64,000 nt of DNA, from assembly GCA_028622995.1 (NCBI GenBank), contig JAJQJQ010000003.1:1984001-2048000 (forward strand), written 5' to 3'. Each line of letters opens with the position of its first letter. The first letter of the stretch is position 1. The position numbers were made by a program, and so were the translations under genes. Origin of the DNA: Panagrolaimus kolymaensis (Eukaryota; Nematoda; Chromadorea; Rhabditida; Panagrolaimidae). Below the pieces are notes generated by a model, which worked only from the letters and a program-made list of their open reading frames with translations, had not been told where the DNA came from and made no database searches. Positions 49,787 to 64,000 of this stretch are shown here, one piece after another.

Positions 49787-51852
49787 ATGGCTACCGTAAA
49801 CAATGATAATGGCAATGCAAACCAAGAAGAAGCTGGTGTTGGCCAAATCTTTGAAGTTGAACAGATTTTGAACATGAAAATTAGAAAAAAGAGAAAAGAA
49901 TATCTTGTCCGTTGGCTTGGCTATGGGTCAGAAGATGATACTTGGGTTTGTGTTTTATTACTCCCGTTTTTTAATTAGTCAATTTTTTTAGGAAGATGAA
50001 GAAAGTTTGGTTGGTTTTACAAATACGTGAATATTCTTCGTTTAACGCTCTCTTATTTTTAGGATTGTCCTGATGTGCTCGAAGCTTTTTTGAAAAAGCG
50101 ACGCAAGCACCAAAGGTATGTGCTTATTATTATTTATATATATATAATATCGCCTTCTTTTAGCCTTCGAACGGGTACTAAAGAACCATCAAAAGAAGAA
50201 AAGAAACACCGACATGATTCCGATTCAAAATTAACTGTCCATTCTCGTCCCGCTGATTCAGAAGCAAGCATTGCATCTTCAAATACTTCAAAACTCCTGA
50301 AAGCTGCCATATCGAATGCTTCATCTTTAAACGATGGTGAAAAGCAATCCACAGATTCAAATTCAGCTGACCAACGTAGTCGTTCAAATTCACAATCAAG
50401 CAGTGCATCATCAAGTGCTCGTGAAGTCTCCAAAAATTCCACTTCAGCCGCTACTTTAGAACCATTTGAAAAAAATCCACAAAGCGAAGGTATGTATGAA
50501 ACATAATCACCACTATTTTATAATTTTTGGAATTTAATAATGCATCATTTTTTTATATTTTAGGTAATCAGCTTGAAAAGACCAACGACAATCAAGCTCC
50601 AGCTCCTTCCACCGTTGCAAAAATAAGTGATATTTTGGATCAAGTTTGTTTTATGCTTATTATTTTTACATTTTCATTGTAAATTTTCAGAATCAAATTG
50701 TTAAAACTGAAGTCCTTTCTGAACTTACTGGTGGTTTTTCTTCTTCAAATAATGGGAATATCGAAGCTGACGTTGCTATGTAAATATTTTCTTTCTTTTT
50801 TTATTAGTCTTGTTTTCTGTTTCGTTTATCGCTCATGTTTATTAATGTTTTCCAGCACTCCTGTAGCAACAGCACTTCAACCGAGCAGCCGTAAGCGCAA
50901 TCAAAGTAAACCAACAACTCTTTCGCCTGCTATCAAAGCCTCCAAGACTGATGATGGAACTTCTCGTGGACGATCATTGAATATGGGGAATGTTGTTTCT
51001 AATAATGATCTCGTTGGCTCTTTAAGTAGTCAGAATGGAAACATGGACCAAGCTTCTGATATTCCTGCTCCAGAATCTCATCAATGTTTTGGAAATTCTC
51101 CAACTATTTCCGATTTTGCAGAAGGAGTTATTGTTCGTAATGTTAACAATCAAAAAATGGAGTATGTATTTTCAACTCAATGGAAAGTTCAATGTGAAGA
51201 GTGCTCCAATAATCAAGTTATTTCTGTAAGTTTTTCCCGCGATTTTTTTACACATTTAAAGCATTTTTTAGGACGATACGGTTGATTATGCGTTTTCAAT
51301 TGTCACCTACAACAACAATAATTATTTCCTCATCAAGCTTAAAAATCCTGGAAAAGAGTTGTTCCTTGTTGATGCTGAAAAGTTCCGTAAAACTTGTGAA
51401 CATGTAAACTTTTACTTTATTTACTTTTTATTTAACTAATTTTCATTTTTTAGAGATATTTAATATATTTTGACATCGTGAAGAAATATTTGGAAGCTCT
51501 TGGAACTTTGGAAGGCGCTATTGAACAACAACGTATCTTGGTAAAGAAAGCAACCAACACAAAATATTTTCAAGTATGTAAAGCCAATGTTGAAAAACTT
51601 GATGTTACCGGTGATTTTTGTGAAGAAGCTCATAATACCTTTAAAGAAATTGTCAATCTTTTCTTCAGTGAATTGCGATTAGCTATTGGAAAGTTTATGT
51701 ATAAAGAAATCGACTGTTCATCTTTGCATGCTTTTGCCATGGAGTTCTACGAAAAGCGAAATCAAATTTTCAATATTATCAAAAAAGAAGACGTGGAAAA
51801 CAAATATGAAGCTTTGTACAACACTTTGGTTTCTAAATTAGCATTTGATTGA
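49787..51852 (+). CDS. Chromodomain protein with chromoshadow-like C-terminal half
   Basis: Starts MATVNNDNGN, 17 bases after a TTTTCAG acceptor (49770), which suggests trans-splicing. The chromodomain spans exons 49787-49945, an 18-nt exon (49992-50009) and 50063-50116: FEVEQILNMKIRKKRKEYLVRWLGYGSEDDTW, then EDEESL, then DCPDVLEAFLKKRRK (each piece is a separate exon). The aromatic cage is Phe/Tyr, Trp, Trp. A long Ser/Asn-rich, basic linker follows. A downstream segment (YFLIKLKN...LFLVDAEKFRKTC...LIYFDIV) has the look of a chromoshadow domain, as in HP1, but is divergent. The last exon (51478-51852 region) is a helical, charged tail of unknown type. It probably reads methylated histone H3 in the nucleus. 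It is not clearly any one C. elegans hpl or cec gene. Confidence 0.82.
49992..50009 (+). other. 18-nt microexon within the chromodomain
   Basis: Encodes EDEESL, joining TW to DCPD to make the usual chromodomain W-E-x-E-E-x-L-D-C sequence. It is flanked by introns of 46 and 53 bases, the second with a weak GTTGGT donor. Phase 0 on both sides. Confidence 0.7.
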
Positions 51853-52713
51853 TTATTATTATTGTTTGTTTTTGTTGTTTTTTGTTTATTTCATTTTTAC
51901 ATAAAATTTATTAACTGATTTATTTTTAACTTTTTGATTTAGTTATTTTTCACGTTTAATGTAAGTAAAATGATGCAAAGCAACTTGACATAACATCATA
52001 ATAGCCTTTTAAAATGAAACAATGGTGTCCGGAATCTTAAAAGACGCATGACTCATAAATTTTACTAATAATTATTCTTTTACAAAAAAATGTTATCGAT
52101 TCCCATCTATTGATTTTTTTAGTTTTTATTTATTTTTTCCCACTTTACTTGGCGCTGAACTTTATATTTTCTTGTATTTTTATGCTTACTACAAATATGC
52201 TTTAAACTAAAAAGTAGACTAAGAAATTGAATTTTTGAATAAAATGATTTAGTTAAATAAATGGGTCAATGCTCGCCAGTTAAAGCACTTATGTAAGATT
52301 AGGAAAAAAAGTTTGAAGCAAGTGTTGCATAATTTTAACGATCTAAAGATGCTCCCCGTAAAACCATTTGTTAAGTCTGGACATTTATAATTGTTATGAT
52401 ATTTTTTTAGTTGACTACTCTTAAATGCCATTTTTCTTTCTTAATTCTTTTCAAATTTGTTTTGATTTTTTTGAATAAAAAAGAACTTTGCGCGCGCGTA
52501 TGATTGCTTCAAACAAAGGCACTTATGAAAACATTTTTTTTAAATGATGATTTTAGGGCATTGAAAAGGTGTTGCTTTCTTTATTCTCTTTCGAGTAACT
52601 ATATCGATTACCTATTATTTACAAGTGATTTATTAATTTTTTCTCTAGCTTAAAAAATTTCATTCAAAGCATTTTTGTAGATAAACTTGATTGGGTTGTA
52701 TTAAAGTTCACAA
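51853..52713. other. Intergenic, chromodomain gene to zinc-repeat gene
   Basis: No gene is seen. It holds the likely 3' UTR of the chromodomain gene. A TTTTTGTAG acceptor-like site ends near 52680, 34 bases before the next ATG. Confidence 0.45.
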
Positions 52714-55700
52714 ATGGAATTATTATTGTTTAATCGTGAACAAAAAATTACTTATTATGGAAAGTGCAAGATTGTCGCAAATTCCGTTACAAAATTTCTA
52801 ATTGTAACTCCGAGTGATGAAAGTAAGCTTTATTATATATAAACTTTTTTACTTTTTCTTTTTTCTAGACTTTGAAGTTATTAGAGCTTCGTTCGATCAA
52901 AGCATTATTCGTGAAAATGTAAGAATTTTTATTATTATTTTATCACATTTTTAACGCTGCATCCAGTATGCATTTTTTTAATACTCTTAAAATTAATAAA
53001 GGACTACGTTTTCAGAATATTTTATGCGTGTTTGCTTCTGAAAATTCCAGCTATGATTTTATTTTAATCTTTCCTAAAAATGAAAGTTGTCAGAAAATAT
53101 TTGATGTAATGTAAAAGGCAAAGGTTAGTGGATCTAAAAAAATTTTTCTACAAAAAGGTTTTTCAGTTATCGAATGCTGAAGCGATTAATGATGCACAAT
53201 TAAAGCTCACGTTTCAAGAACGTTTCATTCAACCTATTATTGCTGAATCCCAAAAAAACAATTCGTTGCAACTCAAAGAGCTTATTAGAAGTATGACGAT
53301 GTCTTTAAGCGCTGAGCAAAGGGAAAAATATTTGGCAGAAATGGATCAAACAAATAACACATTATCCAGTGAAATAGAAAGCGGTTTAGCTAATGACAAA
53401 ATTCAAAAGTAAAAGATTTTTTTCAAGATATTAAAATATTTTAACAATATCGTTTTTTAGTAAACCTAACCTTCGTAAAAGATCAGCCAAAGAAATGATC
53501 GACGAAAATGAAGATGATGAAAGTGAATTTTCTTGCCTTGATTCACAAGACAGTTGTTTTGAAAGTGACAACATAGACAGTGATGATGAAAAAGCACCTA
53601 TCGAGAAAATCACAAAAAAAACTTGTAATAAAAGGTAAAGAAAAATGGTTAAAATAAATGTTAAAAATTTTACGATATTATTTTAGACCAGTTAAAAAGC
53701 GAATGAAAAAATTTGAATTTAATTGTGGTTCAATAATAGAAGCTTCAAATTTTAAAATTTTAAATTATAATTGGGATGGCAAACCAAAATCAAGGCTATT
53801 CATATTTCCAACTTCTGATAGAAAAGTTTGTTATGATTATTTTTGGTTTAAACAAGATCAATGTTATATTTGTCAAGCCTGCCGACATTCACACAAAAAA
53901 GATTTGCGTGCTTCCCTTGAAAAACGATTTAATGGTGGAAAATATATCAAATTATCTGAAGAAGAACATGCTTGCGAGTTGGTTAAATATGAACCAGAAA
54001 AATATGGATTTGATCCTGAAAAACAAATTCTGAAATCATCACAATATCAAATATTTACTTATCAAAATAAAAAAATGTTAAGAAAAACTTTATTTGTTTT
54101 TCCTAATTATCCTGATAAAAATTTATGTTATGAATACGGTTGGAGTAAATCAAAAGAATACTTTGTATGTCGTGGATGTAGGTTGAAAGCCGTATGCATA
54201 GCTAGCATTCGTCATAAAAGTGATGGAACAGAATATTTGAGGCTGAATACAATTAACCATAAATGTGAATTGAGAAAGTATGATCCAGAAAAATATAAAA
54301 ATTTAAATCCTACAAACGAAATCTTGGATCCCCAGAATTTTAAAATTTTTCATTATACTCAAAATAATGTCAAAAAATCAAATTTATTTATATTTAATTC
54401 TGCTGATCAAACAACGGGTTATGATTTTTATTGGACAAATACGTATCAAAAGTTTAGATGTTCTGGTTGTCATAATAAAAACAAAACGATTGCTGCAAAA
54501 ATTATTCAAAATTCTAAAGGCGAAGATTGTATTGAATTAAATATTTTCAAACATGTTTGTGAACCCCGAGTATTTAAACCGGATAATTATAAAAGTGATT
54601 TGATTTTTTATAAACCTGATTATCAAATTGTTGAACAAACTGTTTATGGTAAAACCAGAAAGAAAATTTTAATTGTTATTCCAGAAAACAAAGAACTGTG
54701 TTACGAATATTTATGGGATGTTCAAAAGAAAATATACAAATGCACAAGATGTATTAAATCACACATTTTTATTAAAGCTAGCATTTACACTAATGAGGAT
54801 GGAAAAGAATTTGTTACTTTACAAAATCGCGTGCATGCTTGTAAACCTCTTCCATTTTTGCCTGAAAAATACAAAGCTTCTCAAATTATTAGAAAACCTG
54901 ATTATCACTTGTTAAAGAGAAAATATCAAGGAAGATTACTTCAACGATTGGTGATTTTCAATGAGAAATCGAAAAAATTATGTTATGAATATACAAGGGA
55001 TCACAACACTAACAACAAAAATAATTTTTACTGTACAATGTGCAATAATCATAAAAAGTTATTAGTTTACGCAAAATTGGTACAACCCAAAAATGGAAAA
55101 GAAGAATATGTTGAACTTGCTAATAAACAACATGAATGCGAACCTATCAAATATGTGCCAGAAAAATTGGAAACAAACATTGTCAAACAACCTGATTTTA
55201 AAATTGAACCATATCGAAAATCTTTTGATGATGATGAGCGCAATCGAATTGTGATTTTCGATACTGCAGACAGAAACCTCTGTTACATTTATTATTATTT
55301 GAAAACATTTGACTTTTATTACTGCTCTGATTGCTCCAATCATCCTAAGGAAAAAACAAAAGGAATTACAGCTAAAATTCTTCAAGATGAAAATGGGGAA
55401 GACTATTTGGAACTCAGCGACAATACACACATTTGTCAGCCAAAGAAATATGAACCAGTTTTTAATACGTTTGAAAGAGTATATCCTCCAAATTTTAAAT
55501 TCAAAACTACATTTTATCAAGGACAAGCAATTTTAAACTTAGTTATCAATCACCCAACCAACAAAAATTTATGCTACATTTATCGTCGTTCAAGAGATGA
55601 TGTGTATTATTGTTATGAGTGCAAACATTTGCATAAATTTATATCAGCGAAGTTGCGTAAAAATGAAAATGGAAATGATTATCTTGAGTTATGCAGAAAC

Positions 55701-55736
55701 GAGCATGTTTGCAAGCCACAACGTCAAACGTCATAA
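52714..55736 (+). CDS. Protein with seven tandem FLYWCH-like zinc-binding repeats
   Basis: Six exons are read: 52714-52822, 52869-52918, 53016-53105, 53167-53408, 53461-53634 and 53687-55736, giving about 904 residues. Residues 1-80 look like a small beta-rich domain (LLLFNREQKITYYG...FEVIRASF...YDFILIFPK), perhaps PH-like; unassigned. A helical stretch and a very acidic linker with a basic KRMKK run follow. The last exon holds seven repeats of about 95 residues. Each has the pattern (F/Y)-x-I, a basic strand, LFIF, LCYEY-x-W, YxCxxC, a strand, then H-x-C. The Y..Y....Y/W.C..C...H layout matches FLYWCH fingers, but with C-x2-C and H-x-C instead of a final H-x-H. Repeat 3 has Gly for the first Cys of LCYEY. 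Likely a nuclear DNA- or RNA-binding protein; I do not recognise a named family member. Confidence 0.78.
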
Positions 55737-56283
55737 TTTTATTATTATTTCCCATGTTTTAATTTTATATGAACCATAAAACAGACGCGAACATATCTAA
55801 TATTTATCATATGAGTAGGAATTTTTTGTAGAAACTTGTTTAATTTTTGGTTCTTTATTGAAATTATCAATGTTAGTTTGATTTTTTTTGTTAATTTTTT
55901 TGTATTTTTATTTTTTAAATAAATGTATGAATTGTCATCCAATGTGGAAAGCGCACCAACTATTTTTTTGTTTTTATATCAGTCTATGAATCTTTTTCAC
56001 TTTTTATACTACATTTTTCTATTTTTGTTTATTCTCATAAAGCGTCATGATAAGCCTAAATATGAATTATAAAAAGCTTTAATTTAACTTTATTGTTATT
56101 GCATTCATTCATCGAAGATCTTAGTTCCAAAGGTAAACTCCACAAAAGTATAATAATTAATTTATTCTTGTCTTCAAATTGTGTACTTGTTGTTGTGGTA
56201 AGTTTCTTATATATATAAACACAAATCTAAAGTAATATTTATTCAAAATTCAAAGAAGATCTCAAATACATAATATAAATAAT
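55737..56283. other. Tail-to-tail spacer, zinc-repeat gene to BTB gene
   Basis: Lies between two convergent stops. A/T-rich with AATAAA-type strings near 55918. No gene is seen. Confidence 0.45.
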
Positions 56284-57596
56284 TTAATCTTCATCATCAG
56301 AAGATAGTACATAACTTTCAAGGGGCATTGATACTGATCTACGTGAATTATCACGAAAGAAATCTGATTCATCTGAATCAGAAGAACTCTCCAATGTTAT
56401 AACATTTGGACGTTTTGAGGAACCATAAACTGAAGTATGTTGTGAAACAATAAGTTTCCGTTTTTGAGTGCCAATAGAAATGCGAGGTTTTGAAGAGAAT
56501 CGGCTAATACCATATTCTTGTGTTTCATTATGCGCAAGAACGATGACACGAGAAAGAATTTCAGAACATTCTGAAGATGTAAGTAATTTTGAATCTTTGA
56601 CTTGGGTTGCAAGGTAAAGGGAATCCATAAGTGGAAAACGAATATGTTCAATAACATTTTGGCTGACTATTTGAAAATTATATTCAATCGGAAGTAATTC
56701 TCGACGTTGGATTTCTTCCGAAGTCCATTGAATTATCTGAAATTTAAATTGTAAAAAAGGAATTAAACAGTTTTAAGCTGCGTCATTCTGACTAACCATA
56801 TCAAAGATATCTTCTTCACAAATTTGAAGATCATCACGTTTTAAAATTTCACAGAGAATTTCTTCATGTAAATGAATAAAATCTGGCTGTTTAACAACTT
56901 CGGGTGCATTTGAACAGATAAACTTCATACATGTTTCAAAGAGCGAAGATTCATCTCGATAAAGAAATGCAAATGAAAGTGTTTCAAGAGCATTCGAAAT
57001 TTTGAGACAATCCAGAATATAAGAAGTGCAGCTTTTCAATAAAGATGGAACATCGTACATGTGAGCTGTAAATAAAAAAAGTTTAATTAAAATTAAACTT
57101 GGTTAATAAAAGAGTTCACCAACCTAATTTAAAGACAGAATGAACATTATTTGAAGATATATTAACATAGTCTGTGTAAAAAAACTGCAGAAAGGTTTCA
57201 AATTCACTGGCAGTTGCATCAAAATCAACCAATGGAATAACTGGATGATGTTCTTTTGGAGCTAAAGGACCAAGAAACATTGCTTCAAATACAGGGGATC
57301 GAATAAGATAGCATTTATGAGCGAGAATTTCCTATAAATATAATGAAGAATGAGACGCTTTTAATCTCAAATCCTTACTTCAGAATCGATGATAAAAGTT
57401 ACATCAGCACAATTCTTGGTTTGAAACAACTTCAAAGATGCTTTATGAAGCGCTGAGTTCTCGTTAATAGTCATAAAGTGATTTGATTTCTTAGAATTTG
57501 TTGTACGAGAACGATTTTGAGAAGATTTCTGATAAAAGAAAAGCAGTTAACGAATTAATAATATAAATATAATAATTTACTTACATTTCGAAGCAT
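56284..57596 (-). CDS. BTB-BACK domain protein
   Basis: About 366 residues in five exons; the first encodes only MLRN (57585-57596). The BTB/POZ domain runs from NCADVTFIIDSE EILAHKCYLIRS (exon junction between the two) through PVFEAMFLG and FETFLQFFYTDYVNI. The BACK domain follows (YDVPSLLKSC, LFETCMKFI, ILCEILKRDDLQI, EEDIFDMIIQW). The C-terminus is Ser/Asp-rich (ESSSDSDESDFF, SSDDED). There are no Kelch or PHR repeats. BTB-BACK proteins usually recruit substrates to CUL-3 ubiquitin ligases; that role is inferred from the family. It resembles the BTBD1/2/3/6 group but lacks the PHR part. Confidence 0.87.
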
Positions 57597-59214
57597 TTCT
57601 CTGTTGTTTATTTGATAAAAAAAGGATTGATTTGATTGATTTATAAACAATTATTTGCAATTTTGTGCAATAAAACAAAAATAAGAGAGAAAGAATAAAA
57701 AAGGAAGGGCAAGCAGAAGGGAGAAGAGTGAAAGAAATCAATGGAATAGAAAGCCTTAGAGCAAAATAAGACTGGCCTGCACAGGATAAAGGTCAGTTAA
57801 CCGTGGTGGGAATTGTTTATATAGAAGCAAACAGCTAGGGCACAACTTATTCACAATGCAAACGGTGACAATGGATTGGAATTTGATAAAGATAATAAAA
57901 ATTCAAACAATATATAATACCATATTTGACAAAAGAAGAAAAATACAATGTTTCAAATTACTTTTTCTTTCTTCAGTAAAATATTATAAATATCTTCCTC
58001 ATATTGTTATTATTTTTATATATACGCTTTTTATGAATATTGTTTTATGTAAAAAAGTTTTAAAATTTTTATTTTTATTTTTGCAACATCCAATATTAGG
58101 ACTTTTTTTGTTAAAGTCGCTCACCACTGCGACAAGCAAAAAATATGTAATAGTGACAAATTAAATAAAAGATATTTCACATTTTAAAATCATTTCCACA
58201 AAAAAAATAGAAAAAAAATTACATAAGCTGAAAGTTTGAATTGATACAAAAAAGAATAAAACACCGCGTTTGAAAAATCAAAGGGAATAGAGTTTAGGAA
58301 AATAATAAATAAGCTTTTTTAAACTTAAATTTAATGCACAATTTTATTTTTATATTTTTTATAATTTTTACAATGTTTTTTTTATCAAAATTTTTATCAC
58401 AGATATAATTTAACAATAGCATGCATCTAAGAGAAAAAGGCACACTAACAAAAATAAAAAATGAAAAATTAGTGGAGAGACCCTTAAAATGTGAAATAAG
58501 TTAGAAAAATAAAAAAAAATAGTCTAAGAATTTTTGAGCGTGAAGTAAACAAGAGCTGGGCTCGGCAAAATAGACTTAATTAATAAATGTCTTTATATGC
58601 TTACTTTTTTTTGGGAGAATATATTTCTGAACTTCTTTGAGGTAATCATAATTGCCTCTCACGTATACTTGCACGAAACTCATATCAAACTTAGGCTAAA
58701 AGAAAAATAATAAAAACGGGGATTTTGTGTAAAATGAAAGAGAAAATGATAATAAAAGAATTTTAAAAAAGAAACCGCAATCAAAAAAAGACTCCGTAGT
58801 TTTACCCATAAAAAAAACACAGAAATAAAAGAGATAAGCAATTTGAAAAGCATGCTTCTCAAATTTTTAAGCCGTTCAAAAAATAACACATGGAAAAGCT
58901 CATATTAGTTTTTTGAAAAAAAAGATAGAGAAGAAATATGTTAATTTTTTTAAGATTTTTGTTACCATAAATAATAAGCAAGAAAAAAGAAAATGCGGTA
59001 TATTTACAATTTAAAGATTCTGCTTTTTGTATATCGTTCAAGAGAGAATAAAAAAAAACAAAGAATATCCCCGTTTTAAAGTTAGTAATTAAAAGATCTA
59101 GGAATAAAAAGAAGACACGCATTTAAAATTTAAATATAGCCTTAGTAGAAAAAAACATTAAAATTGAATTTTTTAAAAAATGATACAAAATAAAATTTTG
59201 GAGAATATTTTTTT
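57597..59214. other. Intergenic, 5' of the BTB gene and 3' of hpk-1
   Basis: No gene is supported. The right part is likely hpk-1 3' UTR. Open frames here are A/T-rich with no recognisable domain. Confidence 0.45.
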
Positions 59215-62858
<3,644 letters not shown>

Positions 62859-64000
62859 CTGAAATTGGATAGTTTTAATGCTTTTGTTTCAATACACCAT
62901 ACGTATGTATATCAACATTTATATAAAAAAAGAAAAACACGGAACAGCATTAATTTTTTTTGTGGCTGCTGACTTCAGTATTTTTTTATTTTTCATCGAA
63001 AACTTTTAATTTAATAAAAACAAGAGACCATAAAATAAAATTTGTTGAAAATCCCTCATTTTAATATGTGTTCAAATAAAATAAAATGCAAGATTAACAA
63101 ATATTTTAGAGGATTCAATGAACAATGAATTCTCTTCAAAAATCAAAAATGATGAAAATGACATTGTGAGACGACAACCGTAATCTTTTTTGCCTTTTTT
63201 CAATTTTAAATTGAAAGCAATTATAGTATTATTTTTTTCTGAACATAAGACTTTCATATGAAAAAAAGAAAGACAGACACAAATTTAAAATAAAAAATAA
63301 AGACTAAACTAAATGAATGAGACATATGGAGAAAAAAATATTTTTGGGATACACCAACATTATTTTTGTTGATGAACCAACTTACTAACTAACTAAGACT
63401 GAAAGGAAAGCTTCTCGTCGTCTACGATTGTCATTTGGCATTACGTAAGTAAAAAATAAAATAAAATAAAAAGCCAACTAACGAATACGACGACGCGCTT
63501 CGTCGTTGTCTCGATTCCCATCATCATTGCATCGCATGGTTTTTGTTGTTTGCGTTAAAAAAAATAAAATAAAGCGAGCAAGAGAGGCAACAACGCAAGA
63601 ACAGCAGCCACGAGATGATGATGATCATCATCGATGGAATGAAAGTAGTGGTGGTTGTTTGATAGTTGGTGGTGCTTCGGAAGGAATAAAAAAAAGGGGA
63701 TAAAAGAAGAAAATAAGGAGAGAAGAAGAAAGAAAGAAAAAATGCGGCTCTATTGATTTAAAATATGGAGAGGTTTATTTTTCTCTTTACATATATATGC
63801 ACAACATACATTCTCTATTCACATATAAGAAGATATGACACACAAATATACACAGCCACAACCACGAAAAAGATTCTTTCTTGCAGTTTTTATTATTAAA
63901 AGAATTTTTAACAGGAAATTTGTAGTGTTTAAAATATTTTTTAACTTAGCTCATATTGTTAGAAGAAAAAAAAATGTAGCATTAGTCTTGTCGGAAATGT
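62859..64000. other. Upstream region of hpk-1
   Basis: An acceptor (ATTTCAG on the minus strand) ends at 62859, so this stretch is an hpk-1 intron, outron or promoter. A possible first coding exon is 63483-63527 on the minus strand. Otherwise A/T-rich, with no other gene seen. Confidence 0.4.

Overview
The window is nuclear DNA from a nematode. It is very AT-rich. The genes are split by many short introns, mostly about 45 to 110 bases, with poly-T/TAG acceptors. Several starts sit just behind TTTCAG- or TTTTAG-type acceptors, as expected for trans-splicing. The clearest genes are orthologues of Caenorhabditis developmental genes: an NDR kinase (sax-1), an FGF receptor (egl-15), an FMRFamide-like neuropeptide precursor (flp-7), a HIPK-type kinase (hpk-1) and a MET-like SEMA receptor kinase (svh-2-like). 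From memory, all five C. elegans counterparts lie on the X chromosome, so this window probably comes from the ancestral nematode X element. The A/T richness and the APLDRSAMVRFG form of the flp-7 peptide would fit a clade IV (Tylenchina/Panagrolaimid-type) worm, but that is inference.

Layout. 2.8-4.6 kb: sax-1 (+). 6.4-7.2 kb: small secreted cysteine-rich protein (+). 7.9-8.9 kb: DDAH-family hydrolase (-). 9.7-13.6 kb: SEMA-PSI-TM tyrosine kinase (-). 16.1-20.8 kb: egl-15 (-), with two tandem alternative exons. 20.8-26.2 kb: no gene seen. 26.2-26.8 kb: flp-7 (+), with repeated 42-nt exons. 27.6-31.5 kb: Ig/FN3 transmembrane receptor (-). 31.5-38.0 kb: no gene seen. 38.0-39.1 kb: globin (-). 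39.1-45.0 kb: no gene seen. 45.0-46.7 kb: seven-transmembrane receptor (+), tail to tail with a PhzF-like isomerase (-, 46.8-48.0 kb). 48.8-49.6 kb: two adjacent hAT-like MITEs. 49.8-51.9 kb: chromodomain protein (+). 52.7-55.7 kb: protein with seven tandem FLYWCH-like zinc-binding repeats (+). 56.3-57.6 kb: BTB-BACK protein (-). 59.2 kb to at least 62.9 kb: hpk-1 (-).

How the genes relate. There are no operons; gene density is low, with long non-coding stretches 5' of receptor and neuropeptide genes. These stretches look T-rich on the sense strand of the downstream gene, which suggests long unannotated outrons or 5' introns. Many products belong to cell signalling: receptor kinases, an Ig receptor, a 7TM receptor, a neuropeptide, and NDR and HIPK kinases. 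The 49-57 kb part holds nuclear or adaptor-like proteins.

Most notable observations: the egl-15 alternative exon pair is separated by only 29 bases, which should make the exons mutually exclusive; GUGUG elements lie just upstream of the pair; flp-7 carries equal 42-nt peptide-cassette exons; a CGG-rich hAT-like MITE has a perfect 8-bp target duplication, with a second related element beside it; and the seven-repeat FLYWCH-like protein is unfamiliar to me.
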